Shown here in pieces: positions 1 to 7,480 of a stretch of DNA of 64,000 bases. This stretch comes from Gemmatimonadota bacterium (GTDB lineage Bacteria > Gemmatimonadota > Gemmatimonadetes > Gemmatimonadales > Gemmatimonadaceae): positions 62,001 through 126,000 of the forward strand of contig JAQBPX010000032.1 in assembly GCA_028287305.1 (NCBI GenBank). Direction: 5' to 3'. The position numbers and the translations under genes were made by a program. Below the pieces are notes generated by a model, which was not told where the DNA came from, made no database searches, and worked only from the letters and a program-made list of their open reading frames with translations. Positions within the stretch are counted from its first letter, which is position 1. Each line of letters starts with the position of its first letter.

Positions 1-655
1 CGGCGGCCATCACCTGGACGAGTCCACCGTTGTAGTTGAATTGCGCACCGGGCTGGAAGGTGAACGGCCGCGACAACACGTATCGAAGCGGCTGGGAGTC
101 GCGCGTCATGCCGATCTCGTCGTTCTTCGGGTCGGAGTAGGGAACGCTCTCGTCCCACTGGAGGCCCGACGTCATCCCCAGTACGTGGCGCAGCGTGAGG
201 CGTCGTCGATCTGGCGTGTTCAACTCTGGGTATTCCGGGAACCAGTCCATCACGGGCTGGTCGAGGGACTTGATCGCGCCGTCGGCGAGGGCGAGGCCCA
301 CGAGCGCGCTGATCACGCTCTTGGTCACGGAGCGCACGTCGTGCAGGGAATCGCGCGCCATGGAGACGCGCCCGCGCGGAGTGCCCCAGCGTTCATCGAA
401 ACCGTCGAAGTACTCCTCGTAGATGAGGCGGCCGGAGCGCTCGATGAGGATCGCGTGCACGCCGAGCTCGGGCCATGCGCGAACGGACGCGGTGAGGGCG
501 GCAAGGCGGCTCGCGTCGACACCCATGGACTGGGGCGTGGCGGTGGTCCAGCCGTCAGTCGCGCTTGGGAATGCAGGCGCCGTGAGCGGACCCTGAGCAA
601 GGCCACGGCTCGGGATCAGGACGACGAAGGCGAGTGCGTGCAGGTACGTGCGCAT
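1..655 (-). CDS. Serine hydrolase, beta-lactamase class C/esterase family (3' end outside window)
   Basis: Reading the minus strand from ATG at 655 gives an open frame of 218 residues that runs off the window edge. Residues 1-20 form a signal peptide, so the enzyme should act outside the cytoplasm. The class C serine hydrolase core is visible: the nucleophile motif SVTK (residues 109-112, SxxK) and the YNG motif (near 209) that supplies the catalytic tyrosine. The segment between them (VMDWFPEYPEL, LRHVLGMTSGL) is typical of the family. These enzymes hydrolyse esters, peptides or beta-lactams; the substrate cannot be told. The C-terminal HxG/KTG region is missing because the window ends. Confidence 0.85.
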   Translation of the reverse strand, partial: MRTYLHALAFVVLIPSRGLAQGPLTAPAFPSATDGWTTATPQSMGVDASRLAALTASVRAWPELGVHAILIERSGRLIYEEYFDGFDERWGTPRGRVSMARDSLHDVRSVTKSVISALVGLALADGAIKSLDQPVMDWFPEYPELNTPDRRRLTLRHVLGMTSGLQWDESVPYSDPKNDEIGMTRDSQPLRYVLSRPFTFQPGAQFNYNGGLVQVMAA

Positions 656-689
656 CGTGCGGCGATGATTGCGGTGGAGGGATGGATCC

Positions 690-1223
690 TCAGACAGCCC
701 CACGGAGGAGCGTGCGATAAAGCAGCGTGCAATCATAGCCTGCGAGGGAGTAGACCGAGAGTGTGTCGGCTACTCCGGATGGTGGAGACGGGAGGGCGAG
801 CACCTCCGCGGTCGAGTTCTCCAACTGGGAAGGCGCGAGTCTCACCGCGGTCAGGTGCGGCGTGAACGAGAACGGCGTCGGCAGGTAGCGAAGTCCAGAG
901 TGAGCCAGCACCTGATGGAGGTGCCGCCACGGCGCGGGATCGGTGGGCGGGTAGTAGAAGACGCCCGATCCCTCGAACGTGGTCATGGCGTCGAATGACA
1001 CGGGAAGGGGCGCCGTGAGTTCGGCCAGCCGCTCGACGGCGGCGAGGGCCTCGCCGGGCACGGTGTCAGGCGCGAAGACGCCGACCCCTGACGAGCCCAC
1101 GAGGGTGATCTCGACGGGCAGGGGCGCGAGCCGCGGGGAGAAGCGCTCGCGCATCCCGCGCACGAACGTGCCCACCGCGCCCGGCATGTCCACCACCACG
1201 TACGTCGGCCTGGTGAAGTCCAC
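690..1223 (-). CDS. 2'-5' RNA ligase-like / 2H phosphoesterase superfamily protein
   Basis: This 177-residue protein starts with GTG at 1223. It has the alpha/beta layout of the 2H phosphoesterases, small enzymes acting on 2',3'-cyclic phosphates or 2'-5' bonds. The second HxT motif is clear (HLT, residues 123-125, in FTPHLTAVRL). At the place of the first HxT there is EIT (residues 38-40), so the first catalytic histidine seems to be replaced by glutamate. It may be inactive or divergent. It lies 34 bp upstream of the serine hydrolase start on the same strand and 17 bp below the next gene. Confidence 0.65.
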   Translation of the reverse strand: MDFTRPTYVVVDMPGAVGTFVRGMRERFSPRLAPLPVEITLVGSSGVGVFAPDTVPGEALAAVERLAELTAPLPVSFDAMTTFEGSGVFYYPPTDPAPWRHLHQVLAHSGLRYLPTPFSFTPHLTAVRLAPSQLENSTAEVLALPSPPSGVADTLSVYSLAGYDCTLLYRTLLRGAV

Positions 1224-1240
1224 GGCGAGATCGACTCCAA

Positions 1241-1825
1241 CTACACCCTGAGGGAATGGACCACCGACAGTTGTTGCGCCTGCGCCGTGCGAAGCAGGGC
1301 GAGCATGCTGCGCAGGTACGTGAAGAGGTAGTCCGCTCCCTCACCATCGTCGCCGCCGACCTGACGGTCGAAGGCCGGGTTCGCGCTCACGTAGTCGCGG
1401 GCCAGCGCCGCTTCGACTTCTCCGTCACCGAAGATACCGCCGTCATCGGCGAAGTAGACACGGATTGGGTCGGCTGCAAGGTTCGACAGCAGCTGGTCGA
1501 GCTGCTCGGCTGCGGCATCGACGGCTGCCGAGTCGAGCACCGTCACCGCCGTGAGGCCGAGCTCAGTTTCGAACCTGTACTGTCCACTGTCCTCCAGAAA
1601 CTGGAGCGCCGTGCCCGCCGGGAACGAGCGCAGGAGGCCTTGCGTGGTGTAGATCGCCCAGCCACTCCGCGTAGTTCCGCCGAGGTGATGCAGCCCGTCC
1701 ACCCTCGAGCCTGCACGTCCCCCTGCCTCGAGCTTGAGGGCGTCGAACTCTTCGAGCGACGCCAGCGTCGACGGCAGTTCGTGCGAGGCTACCGTAAAGG
1801 TGCGCGTGAGGTAGGCGTGTGACAT
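1241..1825 (-). CDS. Hypothetical protein
   Basis: The frame is open back to 1936, but I chose ATG at 1825 because the sequence before it is Cys/His-rich and unlike a folded N-terminus. The resulting 194-residue protein is acidic, without signal peptide or membrane segments. The middle (GWAIYTTQGLLRSFPAGTALQFLEDSGQYRFETELG) and the C-terminal part (YLFTYLRSMLALLRTAQ) look well folded. I recognise no family. It probably forms a transcription unit with the two genes below it, since the gaps are short and the strand is the same. Confidence 0.55.
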   Translation of the reverse strand: MSHAYLTRTFTVASHELPSTLASLEEFDALKLEAGGRAGSRVDGLHHLGGTTRSGWAIYTTQGLLRSFPAGTALQFLEDSGQYRFETELGLTAVTVLDSAAVDAAAEQLDQLLSNLAADPIRVYFADDGGIFGDGEVEAALARDYVSANPAFDRQVGGDDGEGADYLFTYLRSMLALLRTAQAQQLSVVHSLRV

Positions 1826-2075
1826 GATCAGGATGTGGTGTTGAAAATCGGACGCCAGCGAGCTGCACCTACGCTTCAGTTCCATCCGGAATGCGCACCA
1901 CGAGCCATGACCGTGCGTATCTCCTGCACCAGGCATGCCCGCCGCGAGTGGTGCTCTGTGATAGCATGACTTCGTTGGGTTTCCCCGGAAGCGCTTGTTG
2001 CGCGGCGGTCCCGTGGTAGAAGGGGCCGGATACGGACTGGCAGTCGTCGAAGGTGGTGGGTGGCGGGCACCCGTG

Positions 2076-2867
2076 CTAATGAATCCAGGCGCCGAGTCGC
2101 CTCCATCTTATCGCCGTCACGGCACGGAAATAGTCGACGCCTCGATCCGGGTCATATGAGTAGTAGATGAACGTGGGCGTACCGCGAAGGTTCGCGCGCG
2201 GCACGGGACCGTAATAGCGGCTATCGACGGAATTGTCCCGGTTATCGCCCATCATGAAGAACGTCCCGGCGGGCACGACGAGCGGCCCCCACTCGTGAAG
2301 ACTGGGCGCCGGCACAGGCGGGCCGAACCGGGAACCGCGGATCTCGACCTGATGCTGCCACGTGAAGCTCGACTGCGGTTGGTCCGCAATGGAGTCCGGG
2401 AGGACAAACGAGTTCGGCGATGGGACCACCGCACCGTTGACGGTCAGCTGCCCGTGACGCATGGCGATCGTGTCGCCACCCACCCCGATGATCCGCTTCA
2501 CCAGGGTGGGCGTCACCTCGTCCGGAGCGATGCGAATTGCCACATCCTGCGGTGGCGAGACGAAGACGGTGACGTCTCCTCGCCTCGGACTCGCGTACCC
2601 GGGCAGCGAGTGGCTCGTGAACGCAATGTGAGGCCCGAACCTGAGCTTGTTGACGAAGAGCCGGTCGCCGACGAGCAGCGTCGGCTCCATGCTGCCGCTT
2701 GGAATCCGGAATGCCTCGGCGAGCAGCTGCTGTGTTACGAGGAAGATCGCCAGGGTGGGCAGGGTGCCCATGATGATCGCGCGAGTGCGAGCCGCGAGCG
2801 ACACGCGCGTTGCTGCCGTGGGACGCGCCGCCGCGCGCAACGCGCGCTTCCGTCGAGACTTGCCCAT
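2076..2867 (-). CDS. lepB: Signal peptidase I
   Basis: Signal peptidase I removes signal peptides from exported preproteins at the outer face of the cytoplasmic membrane. The 263-residue protein has a basic N-terminus, one membrane segment (about 30-52), then the catalytic serine motif IPSGSMEPT (Ser59), the catalytic lysine in LVKRIIGVGGD (Lys124), and the conserved GDNRDNSVDSR box (207-217). Only one membrane anchor is present, so the topology is simple. Length and motif spacing are normal. A 120-bp gap separates it from the divergent phosphoesterase gene, room for two divergent promoters. Confidence 0.93.
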   Translation of the reverse strand: MGKSRRKRALRAAARPTAATRVSLAARTRAIIMGTLPTLAIFLVTQQLLAEAFRIPSGSMEPTLLVGDRLFVNKLRFGPHIAFTSHSLPGYASPRRGDVTVFVSPPQDVAIRIAPDEVTPTLVKRIIGVGGDTIAMRHGQLTVNGAVVPSPNSFVLPDSIADQPQSSFTWQHQVEIRGSRFGPPVPAPSLHEWGPLVVPAGTFFMMGDNRDNSVDSRYYGPVPRANLRGTPTFIYYSYDPDRGVDYFRAVTAIRWRRLGAWIH

Positions 2868-2987
2868 CCTGCTGCCTCCGTCAAAAGCCTGAGCCGCGTC
2901 AGCGTTCGGAACAAGATGTCCCTACCTGAGGCTAGCTAGAACGAACTTGCTTCGCGCAACGGCATTCCGGCAAGCAGATTCCCCTGC

Positions 2988-4163
2988 ATGAGATTCTTTA
3001 TTGCCTGCACAGCGATGCTCGCGCTCATGGCCGCCCCGATCCAGGGGCAGCGCTCCGTTCACGGCGTCGTATTCAACGACGCAAACGGCAATGGCGCCAT
3101 GGACCCCGGTGAACGGCCCGTGGCCGGCGTCGTGGTCTCCAACCAGCTGGACGTCGTCACCACCGATGCGGCCGGCCGATATCGGCTCGTTGTCGACGAG
3201 AAGACCATCGTCTTCGTGTCGGTCCCCACCGACTGGCGAACGGTTGGAACATCGTGGCGAGCGGTGGAGGGCAGCGACTCGATCAGCTTCGGCCTTCGCG
3301 CCGAGCGACAGCCTCGAACGTTCCGGTTCGTACATGCATCGGACACGCACATCGACACGGGCAACGTTTCGCGAGTCCGGCGATTCAGGACGCTTGCCGA
3401 TTCACTCAAGCCGGCGTTGACCCTGCTGGCCGGAGACCTCATTCGGGATGCGATGAGCCAGCAGGAGCCGCGAGCACGCGGCTACTTCGAGCTGTTCCTG
3501 GCGGAGATGAAGCTGCGCGCGCCGTACTGGACGGTGCCTGGCAACCACGACCACTTCGGCATCATCCAGAGCCGGTCGCACGTCCCCGAGACGCATCCGT
3601 TGTACAATCGCGGCATGTACCGCCACTACATGGGGCCGGAGTACTACTCCTTCAACTATGGCGGCGTCCACTTCATCGGGCTCGACACCGTGCAACCGGA
3701 TGACTCGGCGTACTACGGCGGCGTCGACAGCCTGCAGCTGGCGTGGCTGACGCGTGACGTTGCGACGCTGCCCACCGCGACACCGATCGTGATGTTCGCG
3801 CACATTCCGCTCGCGTCAGGCATCGAGCCGCTGACCGGCTATCTCGAGATGGCCATGGTCAGCAGCATCGCACACACGAAGTCGGGTCCGTCCTTTCGAC
3901 ACACGGGCGCAAACACCATGGCCGTGCTCGACGTGTTCAAGGGACGACCGCTGCCGCTGATCCTCGGCGGGCACACGCATGTGGCCGAAAAGCTGGTGTT
4001 CCAGACTGACCACGGCTTGCTGAGGTTCGAGCAGAGCGCGGCGATCGTCGGGCCCAATGACTATGGGCCGGTGGTGATGCCGTCGGGGTTTTCGCTTTAC
4101 ACGGTGAGGAAGGGAGTCGTCGATGCGGGGGTGTTCGTGCCGCTTGGGGTAAAGGAGAAGTAG
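2988..4163 (+). CDS. Secreted calcineurin-like metallophosphoesterase with N-terminal SdrD/carboxypeptidase-like beta domain
   Basis: A signal peptide (residues 1-20) precedes a small beta-sandwich of the SdrD-B/CarboxypepD_reg type (GVVFNDANGNGAMDPGERPVAGV..., about 25-75). From about residue 112 comes a metallophosphoesterase with its metal-binding blocks: SDTHID, GDLIRD, GNHDH, AHIPL and GGHTH. The same two-domain layout is seen in secreted phosphoesterases acting on phosphate esters in the envelope; the substrate is unknown. A diverged piece of a second copy of the GGHTH region lies at about 5985-6030, beyond the immunity gene island. Confidence 0.85.
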   Translation: MRFFIACTAMLALMAAPIQGQRSVHGVVFNDANGNGAMDPGERPVAGVVVSNQLDVVTTDAAGRYRLVVDEKTIVFVSVPTDWRTVGTSWRAVEGSDSISFGLRAERQPRTFRFVHASDTHIDTGNVSRVRRFRTLADSLKPALTLLAGDLIRDAMSQQEPRARGYFELFLAEMKLRAPYWTVPGNHDHFGIIQSRSHVPETHPLYNRGMYRHYMGPEYYSFNYGGVHFIGLDTVQPDDSAYYGGVDSLQLAWLTRDVATLPTATPIVMFAHIPLASGIEPLTGYLEMAMVSSIAHTKSGPSFRHTGANTMAVLDVFKGRPLPLILGGHTHVAEKLVFQTDHGLLRFEQSAAIVGPNDYGPVVMPSGFSLYTVRKGVVDAGVFVPLGVKEK

Positions 4164-4190
4164 CGCGAGGTGGGTAGTGGTAATGAGCGA

Positions 4191-4221
4191 GGCGCTCGCC
4201 GATTGCAGCGTGTTGTCAGGC
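4191..4221 (-). other. Decayed attC-like half site
   Basis: On the minus strand the stop region of the next gene reads GCCTGACAACACGCTGCA and continues as ATCGGCGAGCGCC. This closely follows the 5' half of the true attC sites in the array (GCCTAACGTGCGCTGCAGCC, GACGAGCGC). The core has lost its AAC (GCCTGAC instead of GCCTAAC) and no matching second half is visible. I read it as a degenerate cassette end, an inference from similarity by eye. Confidence 0.4.
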
Positions 4222-4653
4222 GGCGCCGAGGACTGCGCTCGCTCCGACGGCGACCGCCGCGAGCCGAAGTTCGTTGACGAAGGCGTCGACCGCGGCCGCG
4301 AGCACGGGGAACGCGACGGCTGCCGTCCTCGGCGCGCGACTTACCTCGGGATCGGCTTCGACGTCCGCTTCCAGCATCGCGTGCCCTGACCGGTCGACGA
4401 GGCGGAACTGCAGACGGACCGCGCCGCCGGCGGTCGACGGGCCGAAGCTACCGAGTACGGCCTCGCGGTGATCTGCGCTGCCCTTCGGGAATCCGGCCAG
4501 CGCATCGGCAAGGCTCGCGAACGCGTCGTGCGCCTCGTAAACGACGGCGGCGCCCGCGAACTCGCCGTCGCCGACGACAACCTGGATACGCAGGAAGTCC
4601 GGGTCCACCTCGACGATGCGGAGTGACAGTTCGGTCGGGATCGATGTTGGCAC
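4216..4653 (-). CDS. Hypothetical protein, possible immunity-type cassette gene
   Basis: This 145-residue protein starts with GTG at 4653. It begins with beta strands (LSLRIVEVDPDFLRIQVVVGDGEFAGAAVVYEAHDAFASLADALAGF), a pattern seen in small immunity-type proteins, and ends in a hydrophobic Ala/Val-rich tail. I do not recognise the family with certainty. Its stop lies in an attC-like sequence, and its start is only 22 bp from the stop of the CdiI-like gene. That suggests it is one of several small genes gathered here as former integron cassettes. Confidence 0.5.
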   Translation of the reverse strand: MPTSIPTELSLRIVEVDPDFLRIQVVVGDGEFAGAAVVYEAHDAFASLADALAGFPKGSADHREAVLGSFGPSTAGGAVRLQFRLVDRSGHAMLEADVEADPEVSRAPRTAAVAFPVLAAAVDAFVNELRLAAVAVGASAVLGAA

Positions 4654-4675
4654 GTTCGAATCGGGGAATCGGAGT

Positions 4676-5194
4676 TTAGCCGCGGCGCACGTGCGCCGCG
4701 CTGCGTGTCGAGCTCATTCGACGCCTCGTAAAGGCAGCCACGTCCGATATCGTGACTCGCCAGCTGGAGATGTCCTGGCCATCCTCGCTTTGGAGTTGAA
4801 TTGGTTCGAGCAATTCATAAGGCACCACGTCAACGCTGGGCGCCGACCCGAGTCGCTCGAGACGATCGCCGGTGAGGAGTTCCTCCTGGATCAGAACCGA
4901 CTCGCCGTCGCGAGCCATGGTCCACCAGAATTGCCAGGCGACGGTGAAGAAGGCCGTGCGCTCTGCACCGTGGAGTAGCCGCGCTGCCGCCTCATCCCAC
5001 TGTTGTAAGTAGCGCTCGCGCGACCACAGGGAGACTGGCGCGAGAAACTGCTCTCGATAACCGCCGAGAATGATTTCCCCCCGGAGGTCGAGTGCGCCGT
5101 CCTCACGTGGCTCGGGCGGAGCGTCAAGGAAGCAAATGTCGAACACTGATGCGATTGAGAAGATCGTGGAGGGGCCGTGTGTCGACTGGGCCAC
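4676..5194 (-). CDS. CdiI-like contact-dependent growth inhibition immunity protein
   Basis: The 172-residue protein matches from memory the CdiI-type immunity family, which binds and neutralises a toxin delivered by neighbouring cells: GEIILGGYREQF, then VSLWSRERYLQQWDEAAARLL, then FWWTMARDGESVLIQEELL, then SEDGQDISSWRVTISD. No toxin gene of this kind is in the window, so it would be an orphan immunity gene that protects against rivals. Its TAA stop (4676-4678) lies in GTTTAGCC, similar to an integron core. The last 20 residues are Arg/Ser-rich and look like read-through into a former attC. Confidence 0.65.
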   Translation of the reverse strand: MAQSTHGPSTIFSIASVFDICFLDAPPEPREDGALDLRGEIILGGYREQFLAPVSLWSRERYLQQWDEAAARLLHGAERTAFFTVAWQFWWTMARDGESVLIQEELLTGDRLERLGSAPSVDVVPYELLEPIQLQSEDGQDISSWRVTISDVAAFTRRRMSSTRSAAHVRRG

Positions 5195-5202
5195 GCTAAA
5201 AA

Positions 5203-5274
5203 GAGATCACCCAAGAGTGCTCGCGTGGCGAGTGCAGTTCAATAGGCGCGCTGTAGCTTCAGCGCTCGCTAGCT
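5203..5274 (-). other. Decayed attC-like site
   Basis: On the minus strand the segment begins AGCTAGCGAGCGCTGAAGCT and ends with CTCTTGGGTGATCTC. The intact attC sites of the array begin like TCCTAACGTGGCGCTGAAGC and end like AGCTTGGGCGTTAGAC. Both ends therefore match with a few substitutions, including in the cores (CTAGC for CTAAC, GTGATCT for GTTAGCT). The stop codon of the Imm27-like gene (5269-5271) falls in the first core, just as in the functional cassettes. The 72-bp length fits the shorter attC sites. Confidence 0.5.
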
Positions 5275-5979
5275 GGTGCGGTCGGGATAGCGATGGGCGG
5301 CCTCGGCGGCGGTAACGACCGCGAGTCGGGGCGGTCCACCTCCGTGCGATGAGCTCTGGGGGTAGGAGAGCTCCCAGAGTCGGGCATCGCCGGGATCTTC
5401 GTAGAGTGAGGTCCAGCCGTCCTCGGAACGTCCGATCTCCCTGAGATGAGTAGAGATGAGAGTAGCGATTCGTAGCGCCGTGGCGGGGTCGCCTGGCATG
5501 TACAGTTCGACTTCGTCGGGTCGAGGAGGAGGGGCCATCGAAAAGTGCGCATCCGGCTCGCGCCCGTCGCGATGCTCGGTGTCGGCCGCGTTCCCGGCGC
5601 CAAAAAGTCTCGCCAAGCCGACGCGCTTCGCGCCGAGCGCGAAGATGAGCGCCGGAACTCCGTAGACCAAGAGGCCAAGACCGGCCATCAGTGCGGACGG
5701 CCGTCCAACTCGGAGCTGCTGTTGGTCGCCGCGCAGTAGTTGGACCACTTCGCTGATGAAGTAGCCGAGATACCCCAGGGCCACGAGGCCGGCCGTCAAT
5801 CGAAATGCCAGCAGGGCGCGCTTCGGCGCGAGCAGGCCGATTACGATGAGGCCCATGAATCCGGCGATGGCGACGGACCATACGCGAGCCTTCGTCGAGT
5901 CAGAATCCCAGCCAGCAAGTGTCATCCACATCAGGAGCAGGATCACACACGCCAGGAACCATCGGGCGCCCCGACTCAT
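5269..5979 (-). CDS. Membrane protein with C-terminal Imm27-like immunity domain
   Basis: The N-terminal half has about four hydrophobic segments (residues 8-25, 34-51, 57-78 and 94-115). The C-terminal part carries GWTSLYEDPGDARLWELSYP followed by a GGGPPRL motif, the signature of Imm27, an immunity domain found next to polymorphic toxins. A membrane-anchored immunity domain suggests protection against a toxin acting at or crossing the membrane. No cognate toxin gene is visible. The gene is the third of a same-strand group of small immunity-like genes, with its stop inside an attC-like sequence. Confidence 0.65.
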   Translation of the reverse strand: MSRGARWFLACVILLLMWMTLAGWDSDSTKARVWSVAIAGFMGLIVIGLLAPKRALLAFRLTAGLVALGYLGYFISEVVQLLRGDQQQLRVGRPSALMAGLGLLVYGVPALIFALGAKRVGLARLFGAGNAADTEHRDGREPDAHFSMAPPPRPDEVELYMPGDPATALRIATLISTHLREIGRSEDGWTSLYEDPGDARLWELSYPQSSSHGGGPPRLAVVTAAEAAHRYPDRTS

Positions 5980-5984
5980 GACAG

Positions 5985-6033
5985 GGCCACACGCATGTAG
6001 CCGAGAAGCTGCTGTTTCAATCGACCACAGTAG
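5985..6033 (+). pseudogene. Fragment of a metallophosphoesterase gene
   Basis: The plus strand reads G-H-T-H-V-A-E-K-L-L-F-Q in one frame, matching GGHTHVAEKLVFQ of the phosphoesterase at 2988-4163 (DNA 3970-4012), with roughly four bases in five identical. Nothing else of the gene remains. It is a remnant of a diverged second copy, now bordering the immunity gene island on the side opposite the intact gene. Confidence 0.6.
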
Positions 6034-6050
6034 CTCAAGGCGCAGCGCAG

Positions 6051-6590
6051 CTAAAGTGGTGTCCCGAACACCAAGACCCAGTAACGCACGCCATTGCTGT
6101 CTGTCGCAACGCCCGCGCCCGCCTGGGTAAACCTGTGCGACACCATGTTCGCACTATGTCCGGGGGAATTCATCCAGGCGGTGACGACGGCCGCAGCGTT
6201 CGGGTATCCGCTCCCCACGTTTTCGGCGGTCGCGCGCCAGTGGTATCCCACGGCGTGCAGGCGGTCCTGGAGCCGTGGATAGCGCGACTTCGGAACATGG
6301 TGTGTCAGCGTGTGCGACGCGGCCATCTGGTCTGCCTGGATCTGGGCCGCACGCACCAACTCGGGGCTCCTGGTCAGCGCAGGCAGGTTGAGCGTGCCGC
6401 GTTTCGCGTTGGAACGAACGATCAGGCCTTCACTCGCAGTGTCCGCTGACGTGTCGATGTGGCCAGCAACCGTGCGCGTATGAGGCGCGCGGGTGGGAGC
6501 GGCCTGTGCAGGGGTGACGCGCCCTGCTGCGAGCGGTGCGAGCATGAGCAGGAATGCCGCAATTCCGGAATGGTCGCGATGAAGGCGCAT
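6051..6590 (-). CDS. Secreted CAP-domain (SCP/PR1-like) protein
   Basis: A signal peptide (about 1-30) is followed by a low-complexity linker and a CAP domain. Family landmarks are visible: NAKRGTLNLPALTRSPEL, QADQMAASHTLTHH (the first histidine of the cavity), the YHWRATAENVGSGYP box, WMNSPGHSANM with the second histidine, and a final YWVLVFGTPL strand. Bacterial CAP proteins of this YkwD type are secreted; their biochemical role is mostly unknown. Length (179) is normal for a single-domain member. Confidence 0.85.
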   Translation of the reverse strand: MRLHRDHSGIAAFLLMLAPLAAGRVTPAQAAPTRAPHTRTVAGHIDTSADTASEGLIVRSNAKRGTLNLPALTRSPELVRAAQIQADQMAASHTLTHHVPKSRYPRLQDRLHAVGYHWRATAENVGSGYPNAAAVVTAWMNSPGHSANMVSHRFTQAGAGVATDSNGVRYWVLVFGTPL

Positions 6591-6816
6591 GAAAGGGATC
6601 GTCAGGTGTGAGGGTGCCGCGTGTATATGCGCTCGACGGCCGGGTGCTGCTTCCAGCGAACATACGGGCCATGAACGCTGTGAGCTACCTCAGGTCGCGT
6701 CAACGCGACGGCGTCGCGATTCCATACGCCTTGCCGACACATGGCTCCCGCGTAGACTTCCGGGATCGCAAGGCGGGTTTTGCTGGGCGCCCTGCACCCT
6801 CACCGACCAGGACCAG

Positions 6817-7386
6817 ATGACCCGCCTCTTTCCGACGCTCGCCCGAACGCTCGTTGTCGCGGTGGCGGTCACCGCCTGCCGCTCCGGCGACTCGCTGACG
6901 TCGCCGCTGATGGCCACCGGCTCCGTGCCCGCTTCCGCCAGGGCGCCGGACAGCAAGGACCTCTGCAAGTCCGGCGGCTACGTGAACTACACCCGCCCGG
7001 ATCACACGACGTTCGCGAACCAGGGCGACTGTGTGAGCTTCGCGGCGCAGGGCGGCACGCTCGTGGCGGTCGTCGCGGTCCCCGCGCTCCCGGTGATCAC
7101 CAGCCTCACGAACGAAGGAAGCGTGGACCAGTGTGCCACGACTGGTCGCGTGCACCCGCTCTTCACGGCCGTCTTCAGTGGCGGCACGGCGACGTTTGGT
7201 TACGATTTCGAGCCCGCGGTGCCGGTGACGAGTGGCGTGCAGTTCGCATACGGCACGGTCAGTCGTTCCACTTACACACTGACCGTGAGCAACGCCGCAG
7301 GCTCGGTGACGCGCACCATCACGCCGTTTCCGGACATCAGTTACGTGGTCGGCTGCGGTGCCGACGGCGGCGCGCCGCCGCTCTGA
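6817..7386 (+). CDS. Putative lipoprotein with Ig-like C-terminal region
   Basis: I start at ATG 6817, because the following residues form a lipoprotein signal (RTLVVAVAVTAC, lipobox cysteine near residue 20). The frame is open further upstream but that part looks non-coding. The mature protein of about 170 residues has two cysteine pairs (DLCKSGGYV... QGDCVSF; DQCATTG... VVGCGADGG) and a PVITSLTNEGSVDQ... YTLTVSNAAGSVTRTITPF stretch typical of an Ig-like beta domain. Function unknown. A strong hairpin terminator follows 21 bp after the stop. Confidence 0.6.
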   Translation: MTRLFPTLARTLVVAVAVTACRSGDSLTSPLMATGSVPASARAPDSKDLCKSGGYVNYTRPDHTTFANQGDCVSFAAQGGTLVAVVAVPALPVITSLTNEGSVDQCATTGRVHPLFTAVFSGGTATFGYDFEPAVPVTSGVQFAYGTVSRSTYTLTVSNAAGSVTRTITPFPDISYVVGCGADGGAPPL

Positions 7387-7407
7387 CCTGTCGCAGCACC
7401 AACGAAC

Positions 7408-7440
7408 GGGGCGCCACGCATCGAGCGTGGCGCCCCTTTC
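7408..7440 (+). terminator. Rho-independent terminator
   Basis: A perfect 12-bp stem (GGGGCGCCACGC paired with GCGTGGCGCCCC, 7408-7419 and 7425-7436) with a 5-base loop is followed by TTTC. It lies directly behind the lipoprotein gene and before the permease gene, so it separates the two units. Confidence 0.8.
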
Positions 7441-7480
7441 ATTGATGGTCCAGCCGAAACCGCGGCGGCGCCCCGGACGT

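Noticed and set aside
5203-5274. Functional attC at 5.2 kb
   Set aside because: Both cores lack the AAC/GTT needed for recombination, so I call it decayed only.
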